A DNA stretch of 64,000 nt from Candidula unifasciata (lineage: Eukaryota > Mollusca > Gastropoda > Stylommatophora > Geomitridae). The position numbers and the translations under genes were made by a program. Position 1 is the stretch's first letter, and each line of letters opens with the position of its first letter. Below the pieces are notes generated by a model, which did no database searches, was not told the DNA's origin, and saw nothing but the letters and a program-made list of their open reading frames with translations. Below, in pieces: positions 35,501 to 44,109 of the stretch. The stretch lies in contig CAJHNH020007556.1 in assembly GCA_905116865.2 (NCBI GenBank), forward strand, positions 495,501 to 559,500. The letters are read 5' to 3'.

Positions 35501-38500
35501 TGATTATTTGTAGTAGTGGCTGATTGTTGTTTGATTATTTGTTGTAGTCTCTGATTGTTGTTTGATTATTTGTTGTAGTCTCTGATTGTTGTTTGATTAT
35601 TTGTTGTAGTCGCTGATTGTTGTTTGATTATTTGTAGTAGTCGCTGATTGTTGTTTGATTATTTGTTGTAGTCGCTGATTGTTGTTTGATTATTTGTAGT
35701 AGTCTGGGAGTTAAACTTTAATACAGCAACATGAAAATGTATCTGGTTAACATTAAAGAGATAGTTCTGAAATAAAATCATACTGCAAGATTTTCAGCTT
35801 CATTGTATTTTTTTTTTACTCTGTCCTAGTATGCAATATTTTAGTCTTTGGCAGGCATCATCATACTGAATACCAGTGTGAATCCTTTCTGAAAGACTAT
35901 TGTGACCTAGCTTTGTTAGCCACACTAGTATCTGCCCAGTATGCCTCATGTGGCAACAACAACAAAGTTTGCCTCAGTAGAAACTCTAAGGCTAGTATAT
36001 TATTGCCTCAACTTCCCTGTTAAAGTTTAAGGTATTTTTCAGTAGTTTGTAAATATGTCATGTTAGCAAACAAAGGTACAACTAAGTTCTCGTATTATGT
36101 GTTTTCAGCATTCTGTGTCTGTGTTTACTGAACTTTTTTCTGCAAACAAAAGTCTGTTTTTTTGTTATAATCTTGATAATATATTGTTACTACATTTTGT
36201 AAAGCTGTAGTTACCTTAAAGATATGTTTGTAAGTGTTTAGCTGTTAGTGAGTGTTTGCGTATTTATAACTGTTCCTTCAGTTAGGTTTTCGTAAATATT
36301 GTTGCAATCACTGTTAGTTACTATGTATATAGTATAAGCTCATGAATACGAATTCTGAGGAACCGAAAAATTAAGTGTTCACGTTAAAAAAAAATTGTGC
36401 TAGCCAGGGACTCAAATTGATGTATCACTGCTAGGATCAAAATTGAGTTCATTTTAACTGAGAGCTCTTCTTAAGCTAGTTGGTGTTAACAAGGTTTTAC
36501 TTACATAATTTCTTAATGATTATATTATACGCATACTCTTTTGTTGTGTATGTATGCTGAATTAAAGTTAACACAGAGATCATGTAGAAATGAAATGGGG
36601 AGAAAATACACTAAAATATCTCAGACTGGTTGAAAAGGAATTAGATTGATATCTTGTATTATCAGTCAATCAGAATGCTGCTGGCACCATTAGTATCAGA
36701 ACTCTTGGCTGGCTGCTGAAGATGGGGATGGAGCGCTTATGGGAATGCCCCGAGTGCTGTGATGTTGGTTCTTAAATCAAATCAAATCATTGTATTACCA
36801 ATTCTCTAAAACCCCATGAACTATTTATTTTATTTAATCTTGTATCAGTTTTTTTGTTTTGCTTCTTATCTTATTCCCCCCCCCCCCCCTACACACACAC
36901 ACACACTGATTTTCTTAGCAGCTGAAATAAAACAAGTGCTTTGTGTTTCTTTGCCTCAATTGCAGGTTTTTAGTAATGGCCGATAACTTGTATAGGGCTA
37001 TGAAAGTGAGAGCAACAAGAGGTGACAAGGAAGTGGGTGTAACTTGCATCTCCTTTAGCCATGAAGATCCAGATCTCTTTGTCCTTGGTTCAGAGAGTGG
37101 TTGTATATTTAAATGCAACCTTCACGCTACAGGCAGACCTGCAGGAAGTAAGTAGCACCACTAAACCAGTAAGCTATATGTTCCTAAAAGGGAGGATTTA
37201 CTTTCATCATCTTCATGTGCCTTGCCAGCTGGTGTAGGCGCTCATGCTTCTCCACGATCTCAGTCTTTGGTGCTCTGGATCAATTCCACTGATGATATTC
37301 CTGCATGCCCCTGTCTTAAGCCATCCACCATCATTTCTCTTTGTCTGCCTGTGCCTCTTCTGCAAGTGATCTTTCCAGTCTCACGGAATTTTCCAGTGCT
37401 CCTTATCTCATCACATGACCAATGAACTTTGTCTCCTTCTCATTGTTGTATATAATGTTCTACTTTTATTAGCCATTTCCAGGCAGTCATTGTTAGTTAT
37501 TCTGGCAGTCCAAGGTATTCGCAACATTCTTCTCAAGAACCACATCTCAGTTGCCTCCAAACTTTTCTTAATTTGTTTGCTCACATTTTAAGATTCACTG
37601 CCATATAACAGAACAGGCTCAATGCAAAATTTCAGTACTCGTTTTCTGATGTTTAACAGGAGTGATTTATTACATAAGATACTCCTCATCTTCTGAAATG
37701 CCGCCTTTCCCTGGACAATTCTACTCTTCATTACTGTCACACATCGTCCATCTGATGTTACAAATGTCCCCAAATACTTTAGTTTATTGACTTGGTTAAG
37801 CACCTTCCCCTCTATTGCTATGTCATATTTTGGAGTTATCTTCTTCTTTGATGTAAGATAACTTCAAATTGTGACATAGCAGTGGAGGGGAAAGTGCTTA
37901 ACCAAGTCATTAAATTCAAGTATTTGTGATGTACTTTACTTATTTAAAATAACTAGTAAAGTAAAAGACCCTTGTCCACGCCTTCAAGCCACTGGGCATA
38001 TAGGGTTAGACCTATATTTTGTAGACCAGTGCTCACTCGATGGGTGTTGTGGTCGCCTTTACTTCCCCAGACTTTTACCTGCTACCCACTTAACTCTTTT
38101 AGTCCCAGGTAGTTATTACTTAAACCTGTTATATTCTGAGGTGCTATACTTGAAAGTGTTAAATGTTTATGTCTGAAGCAGTTACATAAGATACAATATG
38201 TGACAAAAGACAGTAAATTTGTAACTCAGATACAGTTCATTGAGGCAGGTTTATCTATTATAGAAGAATGCAGGAACAGTATGTTTTTAGTCAAGAAATG
38301 CTTGGTGAGTTGCTTGGTACCCATAGAGTTAAGGCTGGGTCAATCTCGGAGCCAGGGTCATTTCTAAAGAAAAAAAAACGTTCAGCTCGGTTTGGACATG
38401 AACATCTAGCTGCTACACCATAGCAACTTGCCAGAATAACAAGAATAAATGTAAAAATGAATCCAGATGAGAAGTACAACTAGTCAGATTCCCAGTTAAA

Positions 38501-41500
38501 TAAATGCAGTCATGAATGGCAAAATGGATGCTGCAATTAGAAAGCCTTCATCAACACACACAGAGACAGTGATACAACTAAATAAGAAAAAACATAAAAT
38601 AACGTAGTTTTTCAATATCATCATGTGCCCTGCCAACTGGCGTAGGCGCTCATGCGTCTCCACAGATCACAATCCCTGTTTACCTGGAACAGCTCTCTTG
38701 ATGATATCCCTCCATGCCATCGTTCTCAGCCCATCCAGCATCATCTCTCTTGGTCTGCCTCTACCCCTTTTTCCACTGATCTTTCCAGTTGTCACAATGT
38801 TCTCCAATGTCTCCCCTCTCATTATGTGACGAAAGAATAGCATTTGTCTCTTTCTTATTTTCAATACAGCCTGTCAAAATATTCATCCATACCTGACAAA
38901 CAAGGGCTTGCTGGAGCACATCCTCTCCTGTTGGAAAATTGTCCAAGGGGTATTTCCAGTGCTACGTTAAAAATTATCATCAGGCAGAAATATGGCTGAG
39001 ACAAGAGCCAGGATATGTTAACTATATTTTCCTTACAAGTCCAAAAAAAAAAATATGTATATAAATATATATACTGGTATATTTCTGCTAAAGACTAATT
39101 ATATACAGATGTTATCCACTGTCAGTCTTAAACATGAAAACTGTTGAAGACATATCAGATAGTTGTTCAACAGAATCAGAAAAGATTTTATGAACTAATT
39201 TTTTAAAAAAATTATTTAATGATAAAATGATTTGTGAAAAGAAAACTAACATATGCATTTCTATTTATAAAATGTAATACAATCTTCTGCTGTGTATGTG
39301 TATATATATGTGTGTGTGTATTATAAACAAAAATATACACTATTGTTGCAAATCACTTTTAAATAATGCATCACTGATTTTCACCAGATTACATAGACTC
39401 ATCAGTGCCGCTATGTTCGCCTGTGACTTTCACTTTCAACCCCCACCATGGACCAGTGCATTCAGTTGACTACTCTCGATTTCATCGAAATGCCTTTCTC
39501 AGTGCAGGAATGGACCAAACTCTTCGTCTGTACAGTGTGTTACAGGTAAATTGTTGCCCCGATTATTCACAGTTTGAGCAGGTGAGCTCATCTTGTGGTT
39601 TTTGTTTTCAGACAATGCAAGTTTTAAAACAAATGTATGCTGGTAGCTGCAGTTGTACTGTTCCAGAGAATGCGTTTCTTATAGTTGGAAAGGCTATATC
39701 TGTAGTAAGTCTTGGACATAACAATAGTGTATTGTGAACTACCTTATATAGATCATTGCTATTTTTGCAATAGGTTCTTGGGAAATATTTGTTCTCTAAA
39801 TTTGTGTTAAGTCCAGTGTTGCCTTCGAGGGGGGTGGGGGTGAGGGTGGGTTCTTTTCTGTGTTGTAATTTTTTTTATATCATTTTTCTTTGGATTGTTT
39901 ACTTCTTTTTGAATAGCATTGTAATAAGCAGCTCTTTTGTTGGTTCACTTATTCTTCTTGAAAGTTGTGAAGTGTTTCTCTTACTGTTTGCTGCCGACTG
40001 GCTTGCTATCTCAAGCCAAGTATGCTTCTTTGTTACGTATGTTTGTGTTTCCCAAAAAATGTTGCATTATGTGATCAAGTTATCAATGGTTTCGGCTAGA
40101 TTCATTGTGTGTTGAACCGGCGTAGATGATTTTGAGCCAGTTAAGACTGCAGTAATTGACTGTTATAGGCTTTGTATTTCATAATGTGTGATGCTTTTTT
40201 GTTAAAATCTCAGCTTCATGGGTAGAAAAGTAGCAGCATTTGCTCATCTCCAGACTGCTTTTATTTGAGTACTGTATGTAAGTTCCCAAAGTTCGCAGAC
40301 CAGCACATATTTTGTAGAGCTAGAAAGCAGAGCAGCTGTGATACTGAATTGTATATATAGGTGAATACCTGTAGTTTCTGAGGTTATAAAATGCAGTTCT
40401 ATCAGATATCTAATCTTATACTGTGTGATTCTTTAGCAGATTAAATATGAGTATTTTCTCTGTAATTCATATCTTTTCGATGATGTTGTGTTTTCTGTAG
40501 CTGGTAGGGATTTTTGTTTTCAGGTCATCTTCAAACAGCTGTTGGTTTGAATGGTTATGACCTTTATCTTTGATAGCACTCATGTGCTTCCTGTGCAGAA
40601 CATTAGTACTGTAAATCTTGTTGTTTTGCATTGGCGTCAAGTACATGCCAATATGCTCTCACACAACCACACATGTAAAAACTCAACTGACAACTGATAC
40701 AAAATTGAGTGTCAGTTATCTTTTTTTTTTTTTTCAAAAATCCAGAAACCGTGGGTTGTTAACCCTTTGGCTCGGCCTTGATTCCATGATAAATACTGTA
40801 TATCTAAGAGAAATATAGCTTTTCTGCCTACCCGGTCGCTGCGAAGTCAGGTTTAGCCAACTACGCTAGTGAGCCGGCAGTGTCATGAATCTAAATGACA
40901 CTATCAGAGAATAAAGCCAAAAGGAATGTGCAGTGTTTTATTTAAAAAAAAAAATTATAATAAAGTTTTCATACAAAACACAATGAAAGCTAGTTTCCAG
41001 ACAATGAAGAGTTCAAACATAATATGCCTTTATTGTACATGACAGGCCCATCCCATTGTGACAATTGAACCAGGAGATGGGTATCTGTTTTCTGCTAGAT
41101 GGTCACCTGTGAAGCCGTCAGTACTGGCTGTAACAACAGAAAATGGAAACCTACTTCTTTATGACCTGCGCCAAGGACAGATGGTTCCAGTTCATAAGCT
41201 GGAGGCTAGTCCTAACAGACAGCCTGTCTATAGTCTGCAGTTCAACACTCAGCAGTAAGTACTTTAGGTTTTTAAAAACTTTTTGAGTCCTATAAAATTG
41301 AAAAGCAGATAATAGAAACCATAGTGAAAAAAGGGGAGTCGCCGGGGCCTAGTGGCTAGACGCTCATCGGGGATCAGAAGGTTGTGGGTTCGCTCCCTGG
41401 CGGAGCCAGACTTAAAAAAAAATTATCTTGGCTTCCAGGTTGACCCAGCCTTCAGTGGGTATCGGGTGCAGTACCGGGAAAGTAAAGGCAGCCGGCGTGA

Positions 41501-43166
41501 TGCTGACCACATCACCCAACTTGTGCCGATTGGTCTATAAAAATATAGGTCTAGCCATATATGCCCTATACGACTAAAGGCGTGGAAGAGGGTCCTTTAC
41601 TCTTTTTTTTTATAGTGAAAAAAAAGATTGAGTTAATTGCTTTGAAAGAGCAGTGCACATGCAGGTGCACACACACACACTTTGTACAAAACATAATATG
41701 TTATATGCTAGAATGACTAGTCAGACCTCTTTAAGAATGTTAAATCAAACAAAACAGACATTAGCACATTATGTGGGCCATAACTGGTCACACTTTGTGA
41801 ACTATTTGCGACAGAAAATGTTACATTTTTGGATGAAAGATAATAATTTATGACTGAAGTCTTGATATGTATCAGATATCATGACTCACAACAGAAGTAA
41901 TGAAAATTGTTGTTAGACCTAATTCATGTTTAGAAATAAAACTGAAGTGACAGTTTTTTGTGTGTGTTTTTTTTTAATTCAATTCTTAAGGTTTCAATTT
42001 AGTTCAGATTATCATCATTGCATGAAGGACAGAAGATAACATTGGCAGGCAGAATTGCAGCAAAACCATAACAGAATCACAGCACTTAACTCTTTCACTA
42101 CCAAACAACTCCTGTTGTTTCCAAAGATAACATAATGCACTTGCTGTCTTCTACCCCTGGTGGTTTTAAATTATCCCTTTGTATCTGAATTATTAACTCA
42201 CCCACTTCTGCCCCACAGTGTCTTGTTGAACTTCTTTGGAGCTAAGTAAATATTGCTTTTAAGCTCAAATCTTTGGGATATAAGGAGCTTAAGTAATAAC
42301 TGCTTGGTGCTGAAAGAGTCAAATTAACATATAAAGTATACAAATGAAAACCATTTTCTGCATTGCACTAAGAAGACAGGGCGACCAAGAAAGACCCTGC
42401 ATAAAACCATCATCAGGGAAGGCTCAGCTATGGGCCTAACATCCAAGACTTAAAGCAGGTGGCAACAAACCACCTGACATGGAGAGCTGTGACCTCTGCC
42501 CTACGCACCGCCCTAGGCTCAAGAGGAAAGACTAACTAACTAAGTGCCCAAAGGAATCTAAAAGGAAATGATTGGTGTTGACAGTAAAATACAGGTCCCT
42601 TTACATGTCACTGGTGTATCAAGCATGTGAGCATCTTTTACTTTCCAAGACTTTTCCTGGGACCCGTTTAAGGCTGGGAGCCAAAGTTATGCTTGAAAAA
42701 ATCTGGTTCCATGCAGATTTAAACCCAGGACCTTCAGATCCACAGGCGAGAGTCAAGCTGCTACACCAAATCCGCTCCCAGTTTTAGTAAAGGATCACTT
42801 TTATTAAATACTTGTTTTGTTTGGGGGGGGAGAGGGAGGAGGGAAGAGAGAGATTTGTGTATGTATACAAGGGTCTTCCAAGTATTTCATCCTTATCAGA
42901 GATTGCTAGACAATTAGTCCACTACCTCTGGAACAGAAGAGAGTAAACAGTCCTTTTCTTATGTTATTTTGTAAAAATGCACACAGACCAGATCAAGAAA
43001 AAAGAAGAGATAAAAATAATATGTTTTTGTTTTCAGAAAGTCCATCTTGGCAACTGGGGATGGTCAAGGTTACATTAGAGTGTTCAGACTTGGAGAGGCT
43101 TTGACATCGATGTCAGGGAGAGACACTGAGGTCTTAGAGGAGATAATGAACACAGGCATAGACTGA
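20511..43166 (+). CDS. DYNC2I2: WDR34/DYNC2I2 dynein-2 intermediate chain gene, coding span (first exon and one internal exon unresolved)
   Basis: Ten coding exons join at 20511-20595, 21045-21183, 22485-22564, 23463-23509, 24423-24604, 26875-27014, [gap], 36966-37147, 39388-39545, 41046-41254 and 43037-43166. They give about 450 codons; the human protein has 536. The product follows human WDR34 from its N-terminal tail (GCQTM, then VQTDL, matching human SCQTA and VQTEA) through the WD40 propeller ([57 protein letters not shown]) to the acidic C-terminus ending at TGA 43164-43166. In the family this chain pairs with WDR60 on the cytoplasmic dynein-2 heavy chain, and the QT motifs of the tail lie where light chains bind. 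All phases agree except across 27014 to 36966, where an exon of length 2 mod 3 must be missing. Identification is from remembered family sequence, not a search. Confidence 0.93.
21045..21183 (+). CDS. DYNC2I2: WDR34 exon: second QT motif and helix before the propeller
   Basis: 139 nt, acceptor TTTACAG, donor GTATGA. It opens with VQTDL (human VQTEA) and continues [17 protein letters not shown], matching human LAAFLRRVEAMVIREL, and ends SRAFN (human SHAFD). It ends in phase 1. The TG repeat just downstream (about 21206-21221) is intronic. Confidence 0.93.
21455..21640 (+). mobile_element. Repeat family E copy
   Basis: TGAAGCCCCACTCTGGCTTT, GCCGCAATAT-type core (GGGGTCGCAATATAGGC), GGGACCTCTCCACGGTGATC, GATGTCCTGGTGGGGTAAAA. 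Confidence 0.82.
21963..21999 (+). repeat. (TA)n/(TG)n microsatellite
   Basis: Short TA run followed by TG run in a WDR34 intron, just before the 56-bp array. Confidence 0.85.
22080..22475 (+). repeat. 56-bp tandem array, 7 copies, next to an exon
   Basis: GTGGATATTTGTTATGTTAC recurs at 22086, 22142, 22198, 22254, 22310, 22366 and 22422, exactly every 56 bp, with few differences. It ends about 15 bp upstream of the exon at 22485, so its last unit supplies the T-rich acceptor tract. Confidence 0.97.
22485..22564 (+). CDS. DYNC2I2: WDR34 exon: linker into first WD repeat
   Basis: 80 nt, acceptor GGTGACAG, donor GTACAG. Reads [20 protein letters not shown] and ends DMKEQ in phase 0. It is placed by phase and by the match of VTCVHTLF to the human VSCLYTLGY region. 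A 56-bp tandem repeat ends about 15 bp upstream of the acceptor. Confidence 0.88.
22885..23125 (+). mobile_element. Old SINE family B copy
   Basis: GTCGACCCAGCC, AAAGGCAGCTGGCATGATGT, TTGGTCTATAAAC. Clearly diverged. Confidence 0.6.
23463..23509 (+). CDS. DYNC2I2: WDR34 exon: first WD strand, ending at a U12-type donor
   Basis: 47 nt after the acceptor CAGCTGCAG. Reads [15 protein letters not shown] plus two bases of a Ser codon, matching human VTSISWNSTGSVVACA. No GT donor lies at the homology boundary. The next bases are ATATCCTTTTT, the consensus donor of a minor-spliceosome AT-AC intron. Joining to 24423 restores the frame as [12 protein letters not shown] (human ACAYGRLDHGDW). Confidence 0.9.
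23510..24422 (+). other. U12-type AT-AC intron
   Basis: The 913-bp intron starts ATATCCTTT at 23510 and ends TTAC at 24422. A U12 branch-site match, TCCTTGAC, lies at 24407-24414 with the branch A about 10 nt before the acceptor, the usual short spacing. There is no long pyrimidine tract before the 3' end, as expected for this class. The frame is open only with these borders. Confidence 0.9.
24423..24604 (+). CDS. DYNC2I2: WDR34 exon: WD repeats 1-2
   Basis: 182 nt. It starts after an AC acceptor and ends at GTAATT in phase 1. Reads [47 protein letters not shown]. The human counterpart is YGRLDHGDW, VCAWNLDRRDLRPQQP, VLCLAFHPTQPSHVAGG, LYSG. Confidence 0.96.
24830..25085 (+). mobile_element. 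SINE-like family C copy
   Basis: GTAGACCCACTACCTCCCTA, GAGTGGCAAGGTGCC, AAATAAGCTAGATCT, AAGTTCTGGAGCAAGACC, GTTTACGGCTGGTGAAGGC. In a WDR34 intron. Confidence 0.72.
25535..25745 (-). mobile_element. LINE 3'-tail fragment ([10 protein letters not shown] family)
   Basis: Reverse-complement match to the tails at 37190, 38615 and 45768: CCTTGCCGACTGGTG..., CTCCATGCCATGAC, CACTGATCTTTTCAGTGGTC. Confidence 0.6.
25785..25990 (+). mobile_element. tRNA-headed SINE, diverged
   Basis: GTAGCTAACATACTAGCCTA then AAGCTTGAATCTCCATC (B-box-like), CCTAGGTTTCC and GGGCTAG follow in the order seen in family B. Assignment is tentative. Confidence 0.45.
26440..26520 (-). mobile_element. Short LINE RT fragment
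   Basis: The minus-strand frame reads [18 protein letters not shown], resembling the common LINE motif Y-x-T-L-I-x-P-V-x-L-Y-G-S-E-T. Only about 27 codons. Confidence 0.5.
26526..26747 (-). mobile_element. SINE family D copy, reverse
   Basis: T run, AGCATCCAGAAACCATGAGT, CCTTGATTCCATGATAGATG, GACCACAAGGAGTTCGTCAC, CTGTGCTAGCGAGCTGGG. Confidence 0.82.
26875..27014 (+). CDS. DYNC2I2: WDR34 exon: WD repeats 2-3
   Basis: 140 nt, acceptor TTTTTAAG, donor GTAAGT. Reads [19 protein letters not shown], then [14 protein letters not shown], ending RRDYD in phase 0. Matches human EVLVWDLSRLEDPLLWRTG and DPVSQVVWLPEP. The next residues in human are VLSVATDGKVLLW, which have no intact counterpart in the window. 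Confidence 0.95.
27165..27430 (-). mobile_element. SINE-like family C copy, reverse
   Basis: CTCCAGTGGAAAGTTCTAGT, CTTGCCTCTTGGGCAGATGC, CATCATGCTTGTTAGG, CCCACAATAGGACCC. Confidence 0.72.
27515..27772 (+). mobile_element. SINE family B copy
   Basis: GGAGTCGCCGTGACATTGGT, GTCATGGGTTCGCGACCTGA, AAGGCGGTCGGCGTGATGCT, TATAGGTCTAGCCC, T-rich end. Located in the WDR34 intron before the 31-bp array. Confidence 0.82.
27945..28150 (-). mobile_element. LINE 3'-end copy (RNase H-type LINE)
   Basis: Aligns along its length with 19005-19205, sharing GCGCTCGGTCCCCATCTTCA, GGCCAGATCCCCT and the CCATAATGA-type end. Confidence 0.65.
28512..28620 (-). mobile_element. SINE family B 3' fragment
   Basis: AAGGACCCTTTACCACGCCA, then TATAGACCAATCGGCATGGG, the reverse complement of the family tail. 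Confidence 0.65.
28772..28955 (+). mobile_element. Repeat family E copy
   Basis: TGAAGCCCCACCCTGGCTTT, CTCCACGGTGATTCTCATCC, GTGGCACTTTGTGTCATCAG, GGTCCTAGTGGGGTAGAAAG. Confidence 0.82.
29018..29182 (+). mobile_element. Repeat family E copy, shorter
   Basis: TGAAGCCCTACTCTGGCTTT, GGGGCCGCAATATAGCC joined early to CAGTTTCTGGGACCTCTC, GATGTCCTGATGGGGTAGAA. Only 60 bp after the previous copy, same orientation. Confidence 0.8.
29903..29957 (+). CDS. Candidate damaged WDR34 exon at the edge of the 31-bp array
   Basis: A good acceptor (GTGTGTTTACAG) is followed in the expected phase 0 by [12 protein letters not shown], which looks like the end of a WD strand and its W-x-L-E-T-G turn. The six or seven residues that should carry the D-G-K turn are absent. 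The right border is unclear: no GT gives the phase 2 needed by the exon at 36966 before a stop at 29969, and the array begins at once. It may be a real exon with a deletion, a consensus error beside the repeat, or a chance match. Confidence 0.35.
29941..35704 (+). repeat. 31-bp tandem array, about 185 copies
   Basis: Unit of 31 bp starting GATTATTTGTAGTAGTCGCT and ending GATTGTTGTTT. It fills about 5.75 kb of a WDR34 intron. Most copies are identical. Scattered copies are shortened or scrambled (for example near 30230-30330, 31540-31640, 32165-32310, 34150-34220 and 34660-34750). The right end carries variants GTGGCTG and GTCTCTG, as expected for an array edge. The plus strand is G/T-rich with only two C per unit. 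The unit is not a multiple of 3 and has stops in every frame, so it is not coding. Confidence 0.98.
35705..36660. other. Intronic DNA right of the 31-bp array
   Basis: Unique-looking AT-rich intron. I looked here for the missing WD exon (a D-G-K turn) and found none. Confidence 0.5.
36665..36780 (+). mobile_element. LINE 3'-end copy, plus orientation
   Basis: GCTGCTGAAGATGGGGATGG begins the conserved end. The frame [13 protein letters not shown] matches EHLWICPVCCDDN at about 47680, showing that this repeat is the C-terminus of the RNase H-type LINE. Confidence 0.65.
36966..37147 (+). CDS. DYNC2I2: WDR34 exon: central WD repeat
   Basis: 182 nt, acceptor CAATTGCAG, donor GTAAGT. One base, then [47 protein letters not shown], ending in phase 1. 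Human has FALVMQQLPRSTK, GETEVGATAVAFSSFDP, RLFILGTEGGFPLKCSL. It needs an upstream exon ending in phase 2, which the exon ending at 27014 (phase 0) does not supply. Confidence 0.96.
37190..37842 (-). pseudogene. LINE RT C-terminal fragment
   Basis: Minus strand reads [55 protein letters not shown], then a degenerate tail with the conserved end GCCAGCTGGTGTAGGCGCTC (plus-strand reading). Its 5' side is folded back: 37855-37926 is an inverted copy of 37771-37842. Confidence 0.8.
37771..37926. repeat. Fold-back inverted repeat, two arms of 72 bp
   Basis: 37855-37926 is the reverse complement of 37771-37842 with roughly 85% identity by eye and a 12-bp spacer. Both arms derive from LINE RT sequence ([11 protein letters not shown]). 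They could form a long hairpin. Confidence 0.85.
37960..38125 (-). mobile_element. SINE family B 3' fragment
   Basis: AGACCCTTGTCCACGCCTTC, TAGGGTTAGACCTATATTTT, TGGTCGCCTTTACTTCCC in reverse orientation. Confidence 0.65.
38330..38425 (-). mobile_element. SINE family B head fragment
   Basis: TAAGGCTGGGTCAATCTCGG, an A run, then the degraded head in reverse (CATGAACATCTAGCTGC). Confidence 0.5.
38615..38880 (-). mobile_element. LINE C-terminal fragment
   Basis: Minus strand reads [56 protein letters not shown]. The glycine/arginine-rich RGRGRPR motif and the tail are typical of LINE RT C-termini. Confidence 0.8.
39388..39545 (+). CDS. DYNC2I2: WDR34 exon: WD repeat with [10 protein letters not shown]
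   Basis: 158 nt, acceptor TTTCACCAG, donor GTAAAT. Reads [49 protein letters not shown]. Human has [42 protein letters not shown]. Ends in phase 0. Confidence 0.97.
39546..40718. other. WDR34 intron, no repeat or gene recognised
   Basis: T-rich intron. The frame continuing past the exon donor at 39545 to about 39737 is read-through. Confidence 0.5.
40719..40880 (-). mobile_element. SINE family D copy, reverse, internally deleted
   Basis: T run, ATCCAGAAACCGTGGGTTGT, TTGATTCCATGATAAATAC, TTTAGCCAACTACGCTAGTG. The GAACTCCTTGTGG part is missing. Confidence 0.78.
41046..41254 (+). CDS. DYNC2I2: WDR34 exon: penultimate WD repeats
   Basis: 209 nt, acceptor ACATGACAG, donor GTAAGT. Reads [46 protein letters not shown]. 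Matches human YLFAVRWSPVRPLVFAAAS, GDVQLFDLQKSSQ and SPVYCLEFNSQQ. Ends in phase 2. A family B SINE copy follows within 80 bp. Confidence 0.96.
41334..41612 (+). mobile_element. SINE family B copy, best preserved
   Basis: GGGGAGTCGCCGGGGCCTAG, GTTGTGGGTTCGCTCCCTGG (B-box-like), GGCAGCCGGCGTGATGCTGA, ATATAGGTCTAGCC, GGGTCCTTTACTC and T run. About 280 bp. Confidence 0.85.
42375..42535 (+). mobile_element. LINE C-terminal tail fragment
   Basis: Reads [13 protein letters not shown] then [20 protein letters not shown] and [13 protein letters not shown] across a frameshift, a common LINE ending. It lies in the last WDR34 intron. Confidence 0.65.
42590..42785 (-). mobile_element. SINE family B copy, reverse
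   Basis: CAGGTCCCTTTACATG, GTTTAAGGCTGGGAGCC, AAACCCAGGACCTTCAGATC, CAGGCGAGAGTCAAGC. Confidence 0.6.
43037..43166 (+). CDS. DYNC2I2: WDR34 last coding exon
   Basis: 130 nt after the acceptor GTTTTCAG. Reads [20 protein letters not shown], then an acidic tail [12 protein letters not shown] and TGA. Human has [20 protein letters not shown] followed by an acidic tail. No clear polyadenylation site was seen: an AATAAA near 43580 lies in a SINE tail and an ATTAAA lies near 44007. Confidence 0.95.
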
Positions 43167-43424
43167 TTTCTTTCTTGTCTGACTGATATCTCATTCATTA
43201 TAATTAGTATGTTTCTTTTAAAAGCTCAATGAGTTGCTTTTACAAGAGTGACAATTTTTTTTTTGGTGAGCAGCATACTTTTTGATATGCCTAATAATAA
43301 TCATTGTCATTATCATCATCCTGTTGTGCTGTTATCCATCACATAGGGCTCGCACTTTTATTCTTCCATTATATTCTATCCTGTGCAACTGTTTCATTAT
43401 CCTGGATGCTAGAAATAGGCCTGA

Positions 43425-43572
43425 CGTCTTCCTTCGAAGTCGGAGTACAGCTGCCCATGAGGCAGGGAAATGAAAAACGGTTGTACACGCAAAAATCAGG
43501 TCCAGGTGAAAGCCAAAAGTCCAAGCGGACGATTAACCGGGACCTTCCACTGGAATTCACAGCCGGTGATCG
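43425..43572 (+). mobile_element. SINE-like family C copy
   Basis: CTTCCTTCGAAGTCGGAGTA, CATGAGGCAGGGAAATG, ACGCAAAAATCAGGTCC, ACAGCCGGTGATCG, then an A-rich tail holding an AATAAA. Confidence 0.65.
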
Positions 43573-43674
43573 ATTAAAAAAAATAAAAAAAAATTATCCT
43601 GGATGGTATACAGTCTAGCACCTTTAGCTTCCCTCATCAAAATTCGTCTTAGGGTTTTCTATTGACTTTCTCAT

Positions 43675-43850
43675 TTAAAAGATGTAATGGCAGACCAAGA
43701 AGACGACTGAGTGATAAGGTCCAGACAGACCTGTAAACACTTGGTGTCACCAATGGAAAGAAAAGGCTTACCAGAAAGATGAATGGAGGCAGATGATATC
43801 TGCACCAATGAACCTCAAGGACTAGGAATGCTGAAGAAGAAGAATGGAAG
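43675..43850 (+). mobile_element. LINE C-terminal tail fragment
   Basis: Reads GRPRRRLSDKVQTDL, a stop, then W-x-x-K-x-x...KMNGGR, the usual layout of a LINE RT C-terminus. Degenerate. Confidence 0.6.
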
Positions 43851-44109
43851 AGCCACACAGTTTTTTTTTTTAAACGTTTGACTTTGACATGCATTTCAGA
43901 TATTATAATTATTTAACACGCATTCTGTACACAGTTAAAATTAATGTTTTTAACATTTTCTGGGTCTACTTTTTTTATTTTTGAAAGATGTAATATTTCA
44001 TTCTTTCTATTAAATGTGGTTGTCTTATGTATTTATGGCTTAAGCTTCAAAACTCTAAAGCACATTCAACTGACTTGCTCCAGTTTGTACATTTAAACCC
44101 TGGTTTCAA

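Noticed and set aside
29941..35704. CRISPR-like or coding tandem array
   Set aside because: Repeats are head to tail with no unique spacers. The unit is 31 bp with stops in each frame, and the context is an animal intron.
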